A DNA stretch of 64,000 nt from Dokdonella sp. (lineage in GTDB: Bacteria > Pseudomonadota > Gammaproteobacteria > Xanthomonadales > Rhodanobacteraceae): the NCBI RefSeq assembly GCF_019634775.1, contig NZ_JAHCAS010000004.1, forward strand, positions 33,540-97,539, given 5' to 3'. The notes beneath the pieces were generated by a model. The model was not told the DNA's origin. It saw only the letters and a list, made by a program, of their open reading frames with translations, and did not search any database. The stretch's first letter is position 1. Each line of letters opens with the position of its first letter. A program made the translations under genes and the position numbers. Of this stretch, positions 28,364 to 38,071 are shown in pieces.

Positions 28364-30394
28364 ATGAGCGACTGGGGAGTCCTCGACATCGTCCTGTACG
28401 GCACCGGCGCCGTGATCGCGCTCGTGCAGAGTGCGGTCTTTGCCCACTACCACGGCCTGTTCCGCCACGACTACCTGCGCTTCTGGTCGCTGAGCTTCCT
28501 CGCCCTGGCGATCTATCTCGCCACCGCCGGCACCTCGATCGTGCTGCAGGCCAGGTTTCCGGCAAGTCACCCCCTGCGCCTGCTGCTGTCGAGCCTGTCG
28601 CTCGGCGCGGCATACGTGCAAATAGCCTTGCTCGTGATCGGCACGCTGACCATTTGGCGCAACCGCGCACCAGCGCGCGCCAGCATCGTGCAAGCGTTGA
28701 CGCTCGCCGTCGCCCTGGGTCTATTGAGTGTCTTCGCCTTCGCCTTCGACCCGTCGGCCGCGCAGGAACGCATGCTCCTGCGCGTCGGCCTGCGCTATCT
28801 GCTGACAGGCGTCGCCGGGGTCGCCCTCGGCGTGGCGATCTTGCGGCACTGGGGCTGGAACCGCTTCGGGTCGCGCCTGACCGCAATTGCCCTGATCGTC
28901 TACGGTCTCGACCTGCTGCACGTCTTCGGCGCCTATGTCGCGCAGGCATCCGGCCAACCGCCGTGGTCGTGGCTGCGGTACACATCCGTACCCGGCGCGG
29001 TCACCCAGCTCTTCATCGGCTTCGGGCTGGTCATCTGGCTGCTCGAGGACGAGCGCGAGCGCGCCGAGCGCGCGACCGACGCAGCTGCTCACCTGCGCCA
29101 TTTCGATCCGTTGACGGGCTTGCCGAACCGACACAATCTGCTCCAGCACATCGACCATCAGATCAAAGCCGGCCAGAGCACTTCGCTGCTGCTGGTGCGG
29201 GTAGACAACCTCGGCACGGTCGCCGCCGCATTCGGCATGGATGGCGTCGATCTTGCCCTGACCACCGCCGCCGAACGCATCGAGGAAGTCGCACGTACCC
29301 GCGGCCTGCTGGCCGCCCGCCCCGACTCCGACCATTTCGCCCTGCATGGCACGGGTTTCGGAATCGAAGCCGGAGCCGGTCGCATCGCCGAGGAAGTGCT
29401 CGACCTGCTCTCGCGCCCATTGTTCTGGAACGGCCGGGAAATCGCGCTCGAGGCCAGCATAGGCATCGCCAGTACCCCGACCAATTCGGCGGCCGCGGAT
29501 CAACTCTATTCCTGCGCGGAAAAAGCACGCGCGCGCTCGCAACGCGAGGGCGCCATGCGCTACCGCTTCTTCAGTCTCGACATCGACACTGAGATCGAAC
29601 AGCGCCTGCTCCTGCAGTCCGAGCTGCGCAATGCATTCGCGCGTGGCGAGTTCATCCTCGAGTTCCAACCGATCCTTGGCGGTTGGGACCTGGAAATCTG
29701 CGGCTTCGAGGCATTGGTGCGCTGGCAGCACCCGACCTGCGGACGCCTGCTGCCCGACGCGTTCATCAACGAATTCGAGCCGCTCGGCATGATCGAGGCA
29801 CTCGATGCCTGGGTGCTCGAACACGCCTGCCGGTCTGCGCTCGCCTGGCAGAAACCCGGGCGGGACCCGATACCGGTCGCGGTCAACATTTCGGCGCACA
29901 GCTTCCAGCGCCGTGACTTCCCCGATGTCCTCGCCGCACTGCTGCAGCGCATCGGCCTCGCCCCGTCCTGCCTCGAACTCGAAATCGTCGAATCGATCGC
30001 ACTCGAATTGCCCGAGCGAGCAATCGTCAGCCTCGACCGCCTGCGCGACATCGGTGTGCGCGTCGTGCTCGACGACTTCGGCACAGGCTTCTCGTCACTG
30101 AAGCACTTGCGCCAGCTGCCGTTTGACGGCATCAAGATCGATCGCAGCTTCGTCGTCGACGTACTGGTCGACCCGCGCGACGCAGCGATCGTGCGCGCGA
30201 TGCTCGCCCTGGCCCACAGCCTTGGCCTCGACGTCGTCGCCGAGGGCATCGAGACGGCCGCCCAGCTCGCCTGGTTCCAGTCCGCAGGCAGCGACCGCCT
30301 GCAGGGCTTCCACTTCCACCAGTCGATGGAACAGACGGCGGCCGTGGCCTTGGTCAACCAGTCATCGGCCCCGGTTGGCGCCAGCGCTCTCTGA
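28364..30394 (+). CDS. Membrane GGDEF-EAL protein, probable c-di-GMP phosphodiesterase
   Basis: 676-residue signalling protein. The N-terminal 225 residues contain about seven hydrophobic helices, so sensing is membrane-based. A GGDEF domain follows (HFDPLTGLPNRHNLL) but its active site reads RPDSDHF instead of GGDEF, so it should not make c-di-GMP. The EAL domain has GFEALVRWQHP, VAVNISAHSF, LELEIVES, VVLDDFGTGFSSL, DGIKIDRSFV, VAEGIET and LQGFHF, which keeps the known metal- and substrate-binding residues. It is thus predicted to hydrolyse c-di-GMP, with the GGDEF part as a possible GTP-sensing domain. It stands alone and ends at a strong terminator. Confidence 0.9.
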   Translation: MSDWGVLDIVLYGTGAVIALVQSAVFAHYHGLFRHDYLRFWSLSFLALAIYLATAGTSIVLQARFPASHPLRLLLSSLSLGAAYVQIALLVIGTLTIWRNRAPARASIVQALTLAVALGLLSVFAFAFDPSAAQERMLLRVGLRYLLTGVAGVALGVAILRHWGWNRFGSRLTAIALIVYGLDLLHVFGAYVAQASGQPPWSWLRYTSVPGAVTQLFIGFGLVIWLLEDERERAERATDAAAHLRHFDPLTGLPNRHNLLQHIDHQIKAGQSTSLLLVRVDNLGTVAAAFGMDGVDLALTTAAERIEEVARTRGLLAARPDSDHFALHGTGFGIEAGAGRIAEEVLDLLSRPLFWNGREIALEASIGIASTPTNSAAADQLYSCAEKARARSQREGAMRYRFFSLDIDTEIEQRLLLQSELRNAFARGEFILEFQPILGGWDLEICGFEALVRWQHPTCGRLLPDAFINEFEPLGMIEALDAWVLEHACRSALAWQKPGRDPIPVAVNISAHSFQRRDFPDVLAALLQRIGLAPSCLELEIVESIALELPERAIVSLDRLRDIGVRVVLDDFGTGFSSLKHLRQLPFDGIKIDRSFVVDVLVDPRDAAIVRAMLALAHSLGLDVVAEGIETAAQLAWFQSAGSDRLQGFHFHQSMEQTAAVALVNQSSAPVGASAL

Positions 30395-30411
30395 ATGCAG
30401 CCAGCACCGAC

Positions 30412-30440
30412 GAAAACGCCCGGCAAGCCGGGCGTTTTCG
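30412..30440. terminator. Bidirectional rho-independent terminator
   Basis: GAAAACGCCCGGC-AA-GCCGGGCGTTTTC is a perfect palindrome with T-runs on either strand. It lies 18 bases after the EAL gene stop and 28 bases before the convergent gene's stop, so it can serve both. Confidence 0.9.
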
Positions 30441-30467
30441 CTGGTGACGCCGAGCGGATGTGCCGGA

Positions 30468-31193
30468 TCAGTCGACGCCGAAGCTCTGCAGGCCTACCGG
30501 AAGCGTGGTGGCATGGACGACCATGACGATGTTCATGGTCGGGAAGCCGATCGAGCTCGTTGGGGTCGGTTCGGTAACCGAGCAATCCGGAGCGCGCAGG
30601 TACGACGGCGCACCGGCCGGATTGATCGATGCCGTGGCATTCGAGCCGATGAAGAACGAGTGATTCGCAGTGCCCCCATCCGGCGAGTACACCTCGACGA
30701 CGAGGTCATGCGTCGTGCCGTTGAGCGAGGCGGCAATCGGAATATTGAGCAGGACGAGGCCGCCGTCCGCCACGCCGACGGTTTGCGTGGCGATCGGCGC
30801 GCCGAGATTGGCCACGGTCAACGTCGACGCGTTCGGGATCGCGTACAGGTTGAGCGTCAGCGGCTGGGTGCCACCGGAGCCCGCCGCCGCCTGCTCGACG
30901 CCAATGTCCACGCTGGCGATGGTGACGGTGCCGGTTGCCGCGAAATGGGTATCAAGGTCGAAACGGCGGTAGTAGTAATTGTCCGTATGGATGCCGCCGT
31001 CATTGCATGACACGGAGTTCTGCAGGGTGATGTCGAACGAGCCGCTCTGCGTAAGGTCGAAGGTGCCGGTCGGCATGGGAGCCTGGCTGGTGGGCACCAC
31101 CTGCGCGTTGTTGCTGTGGGACAGCGTGTTTTGCGCGATCGCCGCGTCCGCAACGAGCAGGCCGAGGGCAATAGCTAGGGCGTTCTTGTACAT
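30468..31193 (-). CDS. Secreted protein of unknown function
   Basis: 241-residue protein. The ATG at 31193 gives a signal peptide (MYKNALAIALGLLVADAAIAQ). An in-frame start 8 codons earlier would only lengthen the leader. The mature part is Thr/Ser/Asn-rich with few charges and looks beta-rich: FDITLQNSVSCNDGGIHTDNYYYRRFDL, TIASVDIGVEQA, THDLVVEVYSPDGG. Such sequences occur in extracellular proteins accompanying proprotein-like or PEP-CTERM-like systems, but no sorting signal is visible at the C-terminus (ends LQSFGVD). I do not recognise the family. It has two Cys, which might pair. Confidence 0.7.
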   Translation of the reverse strand: MYKNALAIALGLLVADAAIAQNTLSHSNNAQVVPTSQAPMPTGTFDLTQSGSFDITLQNSVSCNDGGIHTDNYYYRRFDLDTHFAATGTVTIASVDIGVEQAAAGSGGTQPLTLNLYAIPNASTLTVANLGAPIATQTVGVADGGLVLLNIPIAASLNGTTHDLVVEVYSPDGGTANHSFFIGSNATASINPAGAPSYLRAPDCSVTEPTPTSSIGFPTMNIVMVVHATTLPVGLQSFGVD

Positions 31194-31423
31194 GGGCAAA
31201 GGAACTCCGGTTCGCATGGGAGGGGGTCGTAGTCAAGCCTTCCACCACATCGCTGCCCGCCGATGAAGCGACGGGTCACGCAGGTCTGCTGTCCGTGCAC
31301 GTCCATCGATGCTGTCCGCAGGCCCGGGAAGAGACTGGCGGTGGCGCATGCAACGGCCGAAGGGCCGTCGAGTCTAGCATTCGGATCGTCCAGCGAACAC
31401 CCTCACCGACCGGACCGGCGCCG

Positions 31424-31429
31424 TATAAT
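31424..31429 (+). promoter_or_regulatory. Perfect -10 hexamer upstream of tdh
   Basis: TATAAT lies 26 bases before the tdh ATG in an otherwise GC-rich region. No good -35 is present at 16-18 bases upstream (the sequence there is close to CCTCAC), so promoter activity is likely but may need an activator. Confidence 0.45.
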
Positions 31430-31455
31430 CAGCGCTTTGCATCCAGGTATCTGCC

Positions 31456-32490
31456 ATGAGCAACACGATGAAGGCGCTGGTCAAGCGTGAGGCCGCCAAG
31501 GGGATCTGGATGGAACGGGTGCCGCTGCCGACGATCGGCCCGAACGACGTACTCATCAAGCTCGAGAAGACCGCGATCTGCGGCACCGACCTGCATATCT
31601 ACCTGTGGGATGCCTGGTCGCAGCGCACGATCAAGCCAGGCCTCGTCATCGGTCACGAATTCGTCGGACGCGTCGTCGACAAGGGCGCCGGCGTCACCGG
31701 CTACGAGATCGGCCAGCGCGTCTCGGCCGAAGGCCACCTCGTCTGTGGTGTGTGCCGCAACTGCCGTGCCGGCAAACAACACCTGTGTCCGCACACGATC
31801 GGCATCGGCGTGAACCGCAACGGCGCCTTCGCCGAGTACATCGCGATGCCGGCGTCGAACCTTTGGCCAATCCCGGACCAGATCCCGTCCGAACTGGCCG
31901 CGTTCTTCGATCCCTACGGCAATGCCGCCCACGTCGCCCTGGAGTTCGATCTGATCGGCGAGGATGTGCTCATCACCGGCGCTGGCCCGATCGGCATCAT
32001 CGCAGCCGGCATCGCCAAGCATGTCGGCGCACGCAACGTCGTCGTCACCGACGTCAACGACTACCGCCTCAAGCTCGCTGCCGACATGGGCGCGACGCGC
32101 GTGGTCAATGTCTCCAAGCAATCGCTGCGCGACGTCGTCAGGGACTTGCACATCGAAGGTTTCGACGTCGGCATGGAAATGAGCGGCAACCCGCACGCCT
32201 TCAACGACATGCTCGAGTGCATGTACCACGGCGGTCGCATGGCCCTGCTCGGCATCCTGCCCAAAGGAGCCGGCATCGACTGGGACAAGGTCATCTTCAA
32301 GGGCCTGGTCATGCACGGCATCTACGGCCGGCGCATGTACGAGACCTGGTACAAGATGACCCAGATGCTGCTGACCGGTTTCCCGCTGCAGAAAGTGCTG
32401 ACCCACCAGATCCACATCGACGATTTCCAGAAGGGCTTTGACCTGATGGAAGCCGGCCAGTGCGGCAAGGTCGTCTGTTCATGGGCCTGA
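31456..32490 (+). CDS. tdh: L-threonine 3-dehydrogenase
   Basis: 344-residue zinc-dependent medium-chain dehydrogenase that oxidises threonine to 2-amino-3-ketobutyrate with NAD. Catalytic zinc motif: [16 protein letters not shown] and [14 protein letters not shown]. The structural zinc site is [15 protein letters not shown]. The Rossmann glycine motif is [20 protein letters not shown]. The end [13 protein letters not shown] is family-typical. Length equals E. coli Tdh within 3 residues. kbl, its usual partner, is not adjacent. Confidence 0.96.
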   Translation: MSNTMKALVKREAAKGIWMERVPLPTIGPNDVLIKLEKTAICGTDLHIYLWDAWSQRTIKPGLVIGHEFVGRVVDKGAGVTGYEIGQRVSAEGHLVCGVCRNCRAGKQHLCPHTIGIGVNRNGAFAEYIAMPASNLWPIPDQIPSELAAFFDPYGNAAHVALEFDLIGEDVLITGAGPIGIIAAGIAKHVGARNVVVTDVNDYRLKLAADMGATRVVNVSKQSLRDVVRDLHIEGFDVGMEMSGNPHAFNDMLECMYHGGRMALLGILPKGAGIDWDKVIFKGLVMHGIYGRRMYETWYKMTQMLLTGFPLQKVLTHQIHIDDFQKGFDLMEAGQCGKVVCSWA

Positions 32491-32536
32491 GCTGCGCCGT
32501 GCGTGCGGCACGACTGACGGCGATCAGAGAACGGGT

Positions 32537-33889
32537 TTGCCCGTGAATCGTCGTCTGCGCGACGTTCTCGAACCTGCGCTCGCCGCCCTGCCCGACGGCC
32601 CGCTGGCGGTCGCCTTCAGCGGCGGCCTCGATTCCAGCGTCCTGCTGCACGGACTCGCTGCGCTGCCCGCCGCGCGCGCGCGCGGCCTGCGTGCGATCCA
32701 CGTCGACCACGGTTTGTACGTCGACAGCGACGAGTGGACTCAGCGCTGTGCGCGCATTGCCGCTGATCTCTCGATCGACTTCGCCAGCGTGCGGGTCGAC
32801 GTGCCGCGTGGCAGCGGCCTCGGCCTCGAAGCAGCGGCGCGGCGCATGCGTCACACGGCTTTGCAGGATGAGTTGCGCGCGGAAGAAATCGTTGCCTTCG
32901 CCCATCACCGCGACGACCAGGCCGAAACGGTCCTGCTCAAGCTGTTGCGCGGCGCCGGCCCCGAGGGCCTTGCGGCGATGCGCCCACTGCGCCGTTTCGG
33001 CCAAGGGCTGGCCTGGCGCCCGCTGCTTTCGCTGTCACGCGCAGCCCTGCATTCCTACGCGGAACACCACCAGCTCAACTGGGTGCACGACCCGAGCAAC
33101 GCCGACCCGGTGTTCGACCGCAACTACCTGCGGCTCGACGTGATGCCGCGCCTGCGCCGGCGCTGGCCAGAGGCTGATGCCAGCATCGCACAGAGCGCAA
33201 CCTGGGTGCGTGCAGCTGCCGACTTCATCGAAGCCGAAGCCGCGCGCGCACTCGCACAGATCCAGGGCCTCGATCCGCATACGCTGCGCTACCGCGAGTG
33301 GCTCGCCCTGCCCGACGCCTTGCGCGATCCCGTGTTGCGCCGCTGGTTGCGCGAACTCGGTCTGCCCGAACCGACCCAGCATCAGGTCGGCGAACTGATG
33401 CGCCAGCTTGGCGAGGCCGGCGAGGACAAGTTGCCCTGCGTGCGCTGGCCTGGCAGCGAGCTGCGCCGCTACCGCGATCTCGTCCATGCACGACGGCCGA
33501 TCGAAATGGTGCCGGCAACCTGGGACAAGTCCTGGGACGGGCGTCCACTCGAGCTGCCGGCCGCACTGGGCCAGCTGCAACTCGTCGATGCCGCAGGGGC
33601 TGCACTCGCGACTCCCTTGCATGAAACCCTGCGCGTGCGTTTCCGTCGAGGCGGCGAAAGCCTGCGCCTGAACGTCGGCTCCCATCACCGCGACCTGCGC
33701 GACCTGTTTCAGGAAGCCGGCATTCCACCGTGGGAGCGTGGGCGCCTGCCACTCATCCTCGACTCCCACGGCACACTGCTCGCCGTGGCCGACTTCTGGC
33801 TCGGCAGCGAGGGGCGCGCCCTGTTCGAGGCACTTGAACTCGGCGTGCGCTGGTGCCCGCACGTTGACCGGGCCGAACCGGGCAGCTAG
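32537..33889 (+). CDS. tilS: tRNA(Ile)-lysidine synthase TilS
   Basis: 450-residue ATP-dependent enzyme that converts C34 of tRNA-Ile(CAU) to lysidine. N-type ATP PPi motif: [21 protein letters not shown]. Then [51 protein letters not shown] and [20 protein letters not shown]-terminal substrate domain ([40 protein letters not shown]) is complete. Start is TTG at 32537 or GTG two codons later; the first has the better spacing to AGAGA. Downstream xseB is 10 bases away. Confidence 0.94.
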   Translation: MPVNRRLRDVLEPALAALPDGPLAVAFSGGLDSSVLLHGLAALPAARARGLRAIHVDHGLYVDSDEWTQRCARIAADLSIDFASVRVDVPRGSGLGLEAAARRMRHTALQDELRAEEIVAFAHHRDDQAETVLLKLLRGAGPEGLAAMRPLRRFGQGLAWRPLLSLSRAALHSYAEHHQLNWVHDPSNADPVFDRNYLRLDVMPRLRRRWPEADASIAQSATWVRAAADFIEAEAARALAQIQGLDPHTLRYREWLALPDALRDPVLRRWLRELGLPEPTQHQVGELMRQLGEAGEDKLPCVRWPGSELRRYRDLVHARRPIEMVPATWDKSWDGRPLELPAALGQLQLVDAAGAALATPLHETLRVRFRRGGESLRLNVGSHHRDLRDLFQEAGIPPWERGRLPLILDSHGTLLAVADFWLGSEGRALFEALELGVRWCPHVDRAEPGS

Positions 33890-33899
33890 CCTTCGCGCC

Positions 33900-34154
33900 A
33901 TGTCACCGTCCCTGCCGTCGGAATCGAACCAGATCGCCGCCTTCGAGCAGTCGCTCGACGAACTCGAGCAACTCGTCGCGCGCATGGAACAGGGCGACAT
34001 GGGGCTCGACGATTCCCTGAAGTCGTTCGAACGCGGCATCGCCCTCTTCCGCAGCTGCCAGGGCGCTCTCGAGCAGGCTGAACTGCGTGTGCAGCAGTTG
34101 CTTGATCCAGCAAGACCGGATTCGGCAGAGCCGTTCAGTCCCGATGTGCCGTAG
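33900..34154 (+). CDS. xseB: Exodeoxyribonuclease VII small subunit
   Basis: 84-residue small subunit of ExoVII. The family core [55 protein letters not shown] is complete. Its usual neighbour ispA follows after 220 bases, and dxs is not behind that. The large subunit XseA is encoded elsewhere. The gap to ispA holds no gene that I can support. Confidence 0.95.
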   Translation: MSPSLPSESNQIAAFEQSLDELEQLVARMEQGDMGLDDSLKSFERGIALFRSCQGALEQAELRVQQLLDPARPDSAEPFSPDVP

Positions 34155-34374
34155 GCCTTGGCTTTTGCAATCACCCTCGATTGCTGCCCCGGGGAGCGCG
34201 ATGTGTCGGTACGCGCTCGATCACCCGCAAGGCCAGAAGCGGCCTTCCTTGGTCGCACTCTTGAAGTGAAGCATCGTTCTTCCGGCATTGTTGCCGGTTT
34301 GATGAATTGGGCGGCGGGGCGATGTGGCCGGTACCCTCGTGCGTTTCAACAAGCCGTCGTCTCCGGGATTGTCC

Positions 34375-35265
34375 GTGAGTGAACTGAGTCCGGAACTGAT
34401 CGCGCTGTCAGCACGGGCCGATGCGGTGCTGGAACGGGTTCTGCCCGATGTGGCGCAACCGCCGCATGACCTGCACGCGGCAATGCGCTATGCAGTGCTC
34501 GGCGGCGGCAAGCGCATGCGGCCACTGCTCGCCTACGCAAGTGGCGCGGTGTTCGGCGCGACACCCGATGCCATCGATGCCTCGGCCGCAGCGGTCGAGA
34601 TCATTCATGCCTATTCGCTGGTGCATGATGACCTGCCGGCGATGGATGACGATGCATTGCGTCGTGGCCGGCCGACTTGCCACATCGTACACGGCGAGGC
34701 GATGGCGATCCTCGCCGGCGACGCGCTGCAGGCGCTGGCCTTCGAGGTCCTCGCCGAAGGCACAGCGGCCATCGACGCAGCTACGCGCGTGGAGATGCTG
34801 CGCGTGCTTGCCGCAGCCTGCGGTTCGCACGGCATGGCCGGAGGCCAGGCCTTCGACCTCTCGGCAGTTGGCGTGAAGCTGGACGCGGCCGAACTCGAGC
34901 GCATGCATGTGCACAAGACCGGCGCCCTGATCCGTGCATCGGTACGCCTCGGCGCCCTCGCCGCAGGCGCCCGCGATGCCGACGTGCTCGCCGCACTCGA
35001 ACGCCACGCGCACTGTGTCGGCCTCGCCTTCCAGATCCGGGACGACATTCTCGACATCGAGGGCGAAGCGACCCGCATCGGCAAGACTCCGGGCAAGGAC
35101 GTCGCCAACGACAAGCCGACCTACCCGGCCATTCTCGGCCTCGACGCTTCGCACGCGACGCTTGCTGCGCTTACCGCCGAAGCCCTTGCCTGCCTCGATC
35201 GCTTTGGTGAATCGGCCAGACACCTGCGTGATCTCGCACGCTTCATTGCCTCGCGCGAGAACTGA
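34375..35265 (+). CDS. ispA: Farnesyl diphosphate synthase
   Basis: 296-residue short-chain prenyltransferase making farnesyl diphosphate. The first Asp-rich motif is LVHDDLPAMDDDALRRG and the second is FQIRDDILDIEGE. Also visible: RYAVLGGGKRMRPLLAYASG, GQAFDLSA, HKTGALI and KTPGKDVANDKPTYPAILG. The GTG at 34375 gives MSELSPELIALSARADAVLERVLP, the usual length; an in-frame GTG 17 codons earlier gives no recognisable extra sequence. It is followed not by dxs but by a 149-base repeat. Confidence 0.93.
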   Translation: MSELSPELIALSARADAVLERVLPDVAQPPHDLHAAMRYAVLGGGKRMRPLLAYASGAVFGATPDAIDASAAAVEIIHAYSLVHDDLPAMDDDALRRGRPTCHIVHGEAMAILAGDALQALAFEVLAEGTAAIDAATRVEMLRVLAAACGSHGMAGGQAFDLSAVGVKLDAAELERMHVHKTGALIRASVRLGALAAGARDADVLAALERHAHCVGLAFQIRDDILDIEGEATRIGKTPGKDVANDKPTYPAILGLDASHATLAALTAEALACLDRFGESARHLRDLARFIASREN

Positions 35266-35281
35266 GTCAACGCAGGGATGT

Positions 35282-35430
35282 TCTGATCGATCCCACAACG
35301 GCGTCACCGTCCTGTGCGGGCGCATATCAAGGCGCGACGGTGAAGCCAGACTGGCCGTCTGTCGAGCCGGCGCAACGCCGAGCTGCGCCCGCACAGGACG
35401 GCCCCAACCTTTTGATTCCCAATGACGGGG
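35282..35430. repeat. 149-bp palindromic dispersed repeat, copy 2
   Basis: Same element as 28057-28205, same orientation, about 93% identical by hand count. It begins 17 bases after the ispA stop and fills half of the 304-base gap between the convergent ispA and DUF4870 genes. The rest of the gap (35431-35569) shows no gene. Confidence 0.85.
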
Positions 35431-35569
35431 AGCGTTCGAACCTCAAGCCTGGCCCGACTCCGCAGGAGCGGAGCTACCTGCAGGATCATCGTTGCATTCA
35501 CGATCGACCGCGCACTGAAGCGCCCGCTGGCGACCGCCGCCACCAGCGACGGCCGCCAGCGCATGCTGG

Positions 35570-35974
35570 TCACTGCACCAGGCGCAACGTCAGCGGATAG
35601 CGGTAGCGCACGCCGTTGTTGGCATTGATCGCGGCGATGATCGTCAGCACCAGCCAGCCGATGAAGACGATGATGCCGATCGGCAGGGTCAGGAAGATGC
35701 CGATGCCGAAGGTGAACACGGTCAGCACGACCAAGGCCAGCGCAACGATCAGCACGGTGATGTTGAAGTTCAGCGCCTCCTTGGCCTGATCGGCGGCGAA
35801 CGGCAGGGTGTCGCGCTTGACCAGCCAGATGATGAGCGGGCCGAGCACGCCGCCGATGCCGACGATGAAGGCCGACAACGCCGACAGATGGCCGAGCAGC
35901 GCCCAAGTGCGCTCCTCGCCAACCGGCGCCACTTCGGGAACCTGTGTGGCCTGCGGAACGGATTCTTCGGTCAT
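35570..35974 (-). CDS. DUF4870 family membrane protein
   Basis: 134-residue protein. A hydrophilic N-terminus (about 25 residues) precedes ERTWALLGHLSALSAFIVGIGGVLGPLIIWLVKRD, the DUF4870 signature, then ADQAKEALNFNITVLIVALALVVLTVFTFGIGIFLTLPIGIIVFIGWLVLTIIAAINANNG. Three to four transmembrane helices are expected. Function of the family is not known. It stands alone, with pmbA about 130 bases away on the same strand behind it. Confidence 0.9.
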   Translation of the reverse strand: MTEESVPQATQVPEVAPVGEERTWALLGHLSALSAFIVGIGGVLGPLIIWLVKRDTLPFAADQAKEALNFNITVLIVALALVVLTVFTFGIGIFLTLPIGIIVFIGWLVLTIIAAINANNGVRYRYPLTLRLVQ

Positions 35975-36102
35975 CGCGGGTCTCCTCGGTGCGACAGGAA
36001 TGTCGCCAGGCCGACAATGCGGCCAACACCGGATCCGTTCAAGCGCAGGAAGTCACGCCCGCCGACGGCTGGCCCACCCCTCACGGCGCCCGTCCGACGC
36101 AT

Positions 36103-37458
36103 TCAACTCCCGGCGACGGTCATGCGCCCGACCAGGATCGAGCCGGTCAAGAGGTGTGAGCGGCGGTCGACGTCGTTGCCGACCGCCTCGATGGCCTCGA
36201 ACATGTCGCGCAGGTTCGAGGCGATCGTGATCTCCTCGACCGGATGGGCGATGCGGCCGTTCTCGACCCAGAAGCCCGATGCGCCGCGCGAGTAGTCACC
36301 GGTGATCAGCGACACGCCCTGCCCCATCAGCTCGGTGACGACGAGGCCGCTGCCCATGCGTTCGACCAGTGCGTCGAAACCATGCTCGCCCGGCATGACG
36401 AGGATGTTGTGCACGCCGCCGGCATTGCCGGTGCTGGTCATGCCGAGCTTGCGCGCCGAATAGCTGCCGAGGATGTAGCGCTCGAGGATTCCATCCCGGA
36501 CCAGGTCGGAGTCGCGCGTGGCCACGCCTTCGGCATCGAAGACGGACGAGCCATGGCCACGGCGCAGGTGCGGACGTTCGGCGATCTGCACGAAATCCGG
36601 GAACACGCGCCGGCCGAGGTGATCGAGCAGGAAGCTGGCGCGGCGGTACAGCGCACCGCCGCTGACGGCGGAGAGGAAATGACCGATCAGGCTGCGTGCG
36701 GCTGTCGGTGCGAACAACACCGGGCACTGGCGCGTACCGATCGGGCGCGCGCCGAGGCGGGCAAGCGTGCGCTCGGCGGCCTTGCGGCCGATCGAGGCGA
36801 TGGCGGGGAAGTCCCCGGCCGCGCGCACGGATTCGTACCAGTAGTCGCGCTGCATGCCGGCTTCGTCTTCCGCCAGCAGGGCCAGCGAGATCGTGTGGCG
36901 CGTGTCGCGCTCGCGCGAGATGAAACCATGGGAGGTCATGCCAACCGAGACCGACGAAGCGACCTGCACGTTGGCACCTTCAGAATTGTCGATGCGTGCA
37001 TCGAAGGCCCGCCCGGCCTCCTCGCATTCCAGTGCAAGTTCGATGGCCTGGGTGGCGTCGATGTCCCATGGATGCCAGAGGTCGAGATCGGGAAATTCGC
37101 GCGCGAGCAGGGCCGGATCAGCGAGGCCGTTGCACGGATCCTCCTCGGTGTGGCGCGCGATGGCGCAGGCGTGGTCGATGGTCTTGGCGATCGAGTCGGC
37201 GCTGAGGTCGGCCGTGCTCGCCGAGCCCTTGCGCTTGCCGAAGTACACGGTGAGGGTCAGGCCGCGATCGCGCGTGCGCACGATCGACTCGACCTCGCCG
37301 AGGCGTACGCCGACGTCGAGGCCCTCGTCGACGCTGATGCCGAGATCGACTTCGCTTGCGCCCTTTGCGCGGCAGCGCTTCAGCACGTCCTCGCCGAGCG
37401 TCGCCAGGCGGTCGAGTTCGACCAGGCTGGGTTCGCGGTTGGCCATCACATCCGTCAC
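36103..37458 (-). CDS. pmbA: Metalloprotease PmbA
   Basis: 451-residue TldD/PmbA-family subunit that, with TldD, forms a heterodimeric metalloprotease processing microcins, CcdA and related peptides. The GTG at 37458 has GGAGG 7 bases upstream, giving MTDVMANREPS; an ATG 4 codons later is weaker. It lacks the HExxxH motif, as is normal for PmbA. Typical segments: GEVESIVRTRDRGLTLTVYFGKRKGSASTADLS, NSEGANVQVASSVSVGMTSHGF and DYSRGASGFWVENGRIAHPVEEITIASNLRDMF. Length equals E. coli PmbA. It is divergent from darP, as in many gammaproteobacteria. Confidence 0.95.
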   Translation of the reverse strand: MTDVMANREPSLVELDRLATLGEDVLKRCRAKGASEVDLGISVDEGLDVGVRLGEVESIVRTRDRGLTLTVYFGKRKGSASTADLSADSIAKTIDHACAIARHTEEDPCNGLADPALLAREFPDLDLWHPWDIDATQAIELALECEEAGRAFDARIDNSEGANVQVASSVSVGMTSHGFISRERDTRHTISLALLAEDEAGMQRDYWYESVRAAGDFPAIASIGRKAAERTLARLGARPIGTRQCPVLFAPTAARSLIGHFLSAVSGGALYRRASFLLDHLGRRVFPDFVQIAERPHLRRGHGSSVFDAEGVATRDSDLVRDGILERYILGSYSARKLGMTSTGNAGGVHNILVMPGEHGFDALVERMGSGLVVTELMGQGVSLITGDYSRGASGFWVENGRIAHPVEEITIASNLRDMFEAIEAVGNDVDRRSHLLTGSILVGRMTVAGS

Positions 37459-37517
37459 GCCGTATCCTCCGCCACCGTTCTGTTTCCAGCAGGCGCCGCC
37501 ACGCGCGGCCACCGCCG

Positions 37518-38054
37518 ATGTCCTTCGATCCGACCGACGACGATACCTTCGACGGCCCCAGTCGCAGCCAGTTGCGCCGCGAGGCGCTGGCCGTGTTCGC
37601 CCTCGCCGAGGCGCTGGTCGCCTTGCCCGACGCCGAACTCGTGCGCATGCCGCTCGATGCCGACCTCGTCGACGAGGTGCGCCGCGCGCGCGCGGTGAGC
37701 CAGCAGATCGCGCGCAAGCGCCAAGTCCAGTTCCTCGCCAAGCAGATGCGCCGGCTCGACGAGGACGCGCTTGCGCCGCTGCGCGCCGCGCTGGCCCACG
37801 ACCGCGCGCAGATGCGCCGCGCTGCCGCCGACCTGCACCACGTCGAACGCTGGCGCGATCGTCTGCTCGCCGACGGCGACGACGCCATCGGCGAATGGCT
37901 GACCCTGCACCCGAGCGCTGACCGCCAGCAACTGCGCGCGCTGGTGCGCCAGGCCAAGTTCGAAGCCGACCGCGCCAAACCGCCGCGCGCCGCGCGCGAA
38001 CTGTTCCGCCTGCTGCGCGAGACGCACGCGGCGACAACGAACGACGGCGACTGA
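37518..38054 (+). CDS. darP: Ribosome biogenesis factor DarP (YjgA, DUF615)
   Basis: 178-residue DUF615 protein. The helical core SRSQLRREALAVFALAEALVALPDAELVRMPLDADLVDEVRRAR, then KRQVQFLAKQMRRLD and the C-terminal QQLRALVRQAKFEADRAKPPRAARELFRLLRE are family hallmarks. DarP binds 50S assembly intermediates and aids 23S rRNA folding. It lies divergent from pmbA and convergent with tldD, whose stop is 17 bases away. Confidence 0.92.
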   Translation: MSFDPTDDDTFDGPSRSQLRREALAVFALAEALVALPDAELVRMPLDADLVDEVRRARAVSQQIARKRQVQFLAKQMRRLDEDALAPLRAALAHDRAQMRRAAADLHHVERWRDRLLADGDDAIGEWLTLHPSADRQQLRALVRQAKFEADRAKPPRAARELFRLLRETHAATTNDGD

Positions 38055-38071
38055 ACCCACGCCCGTCGCCC

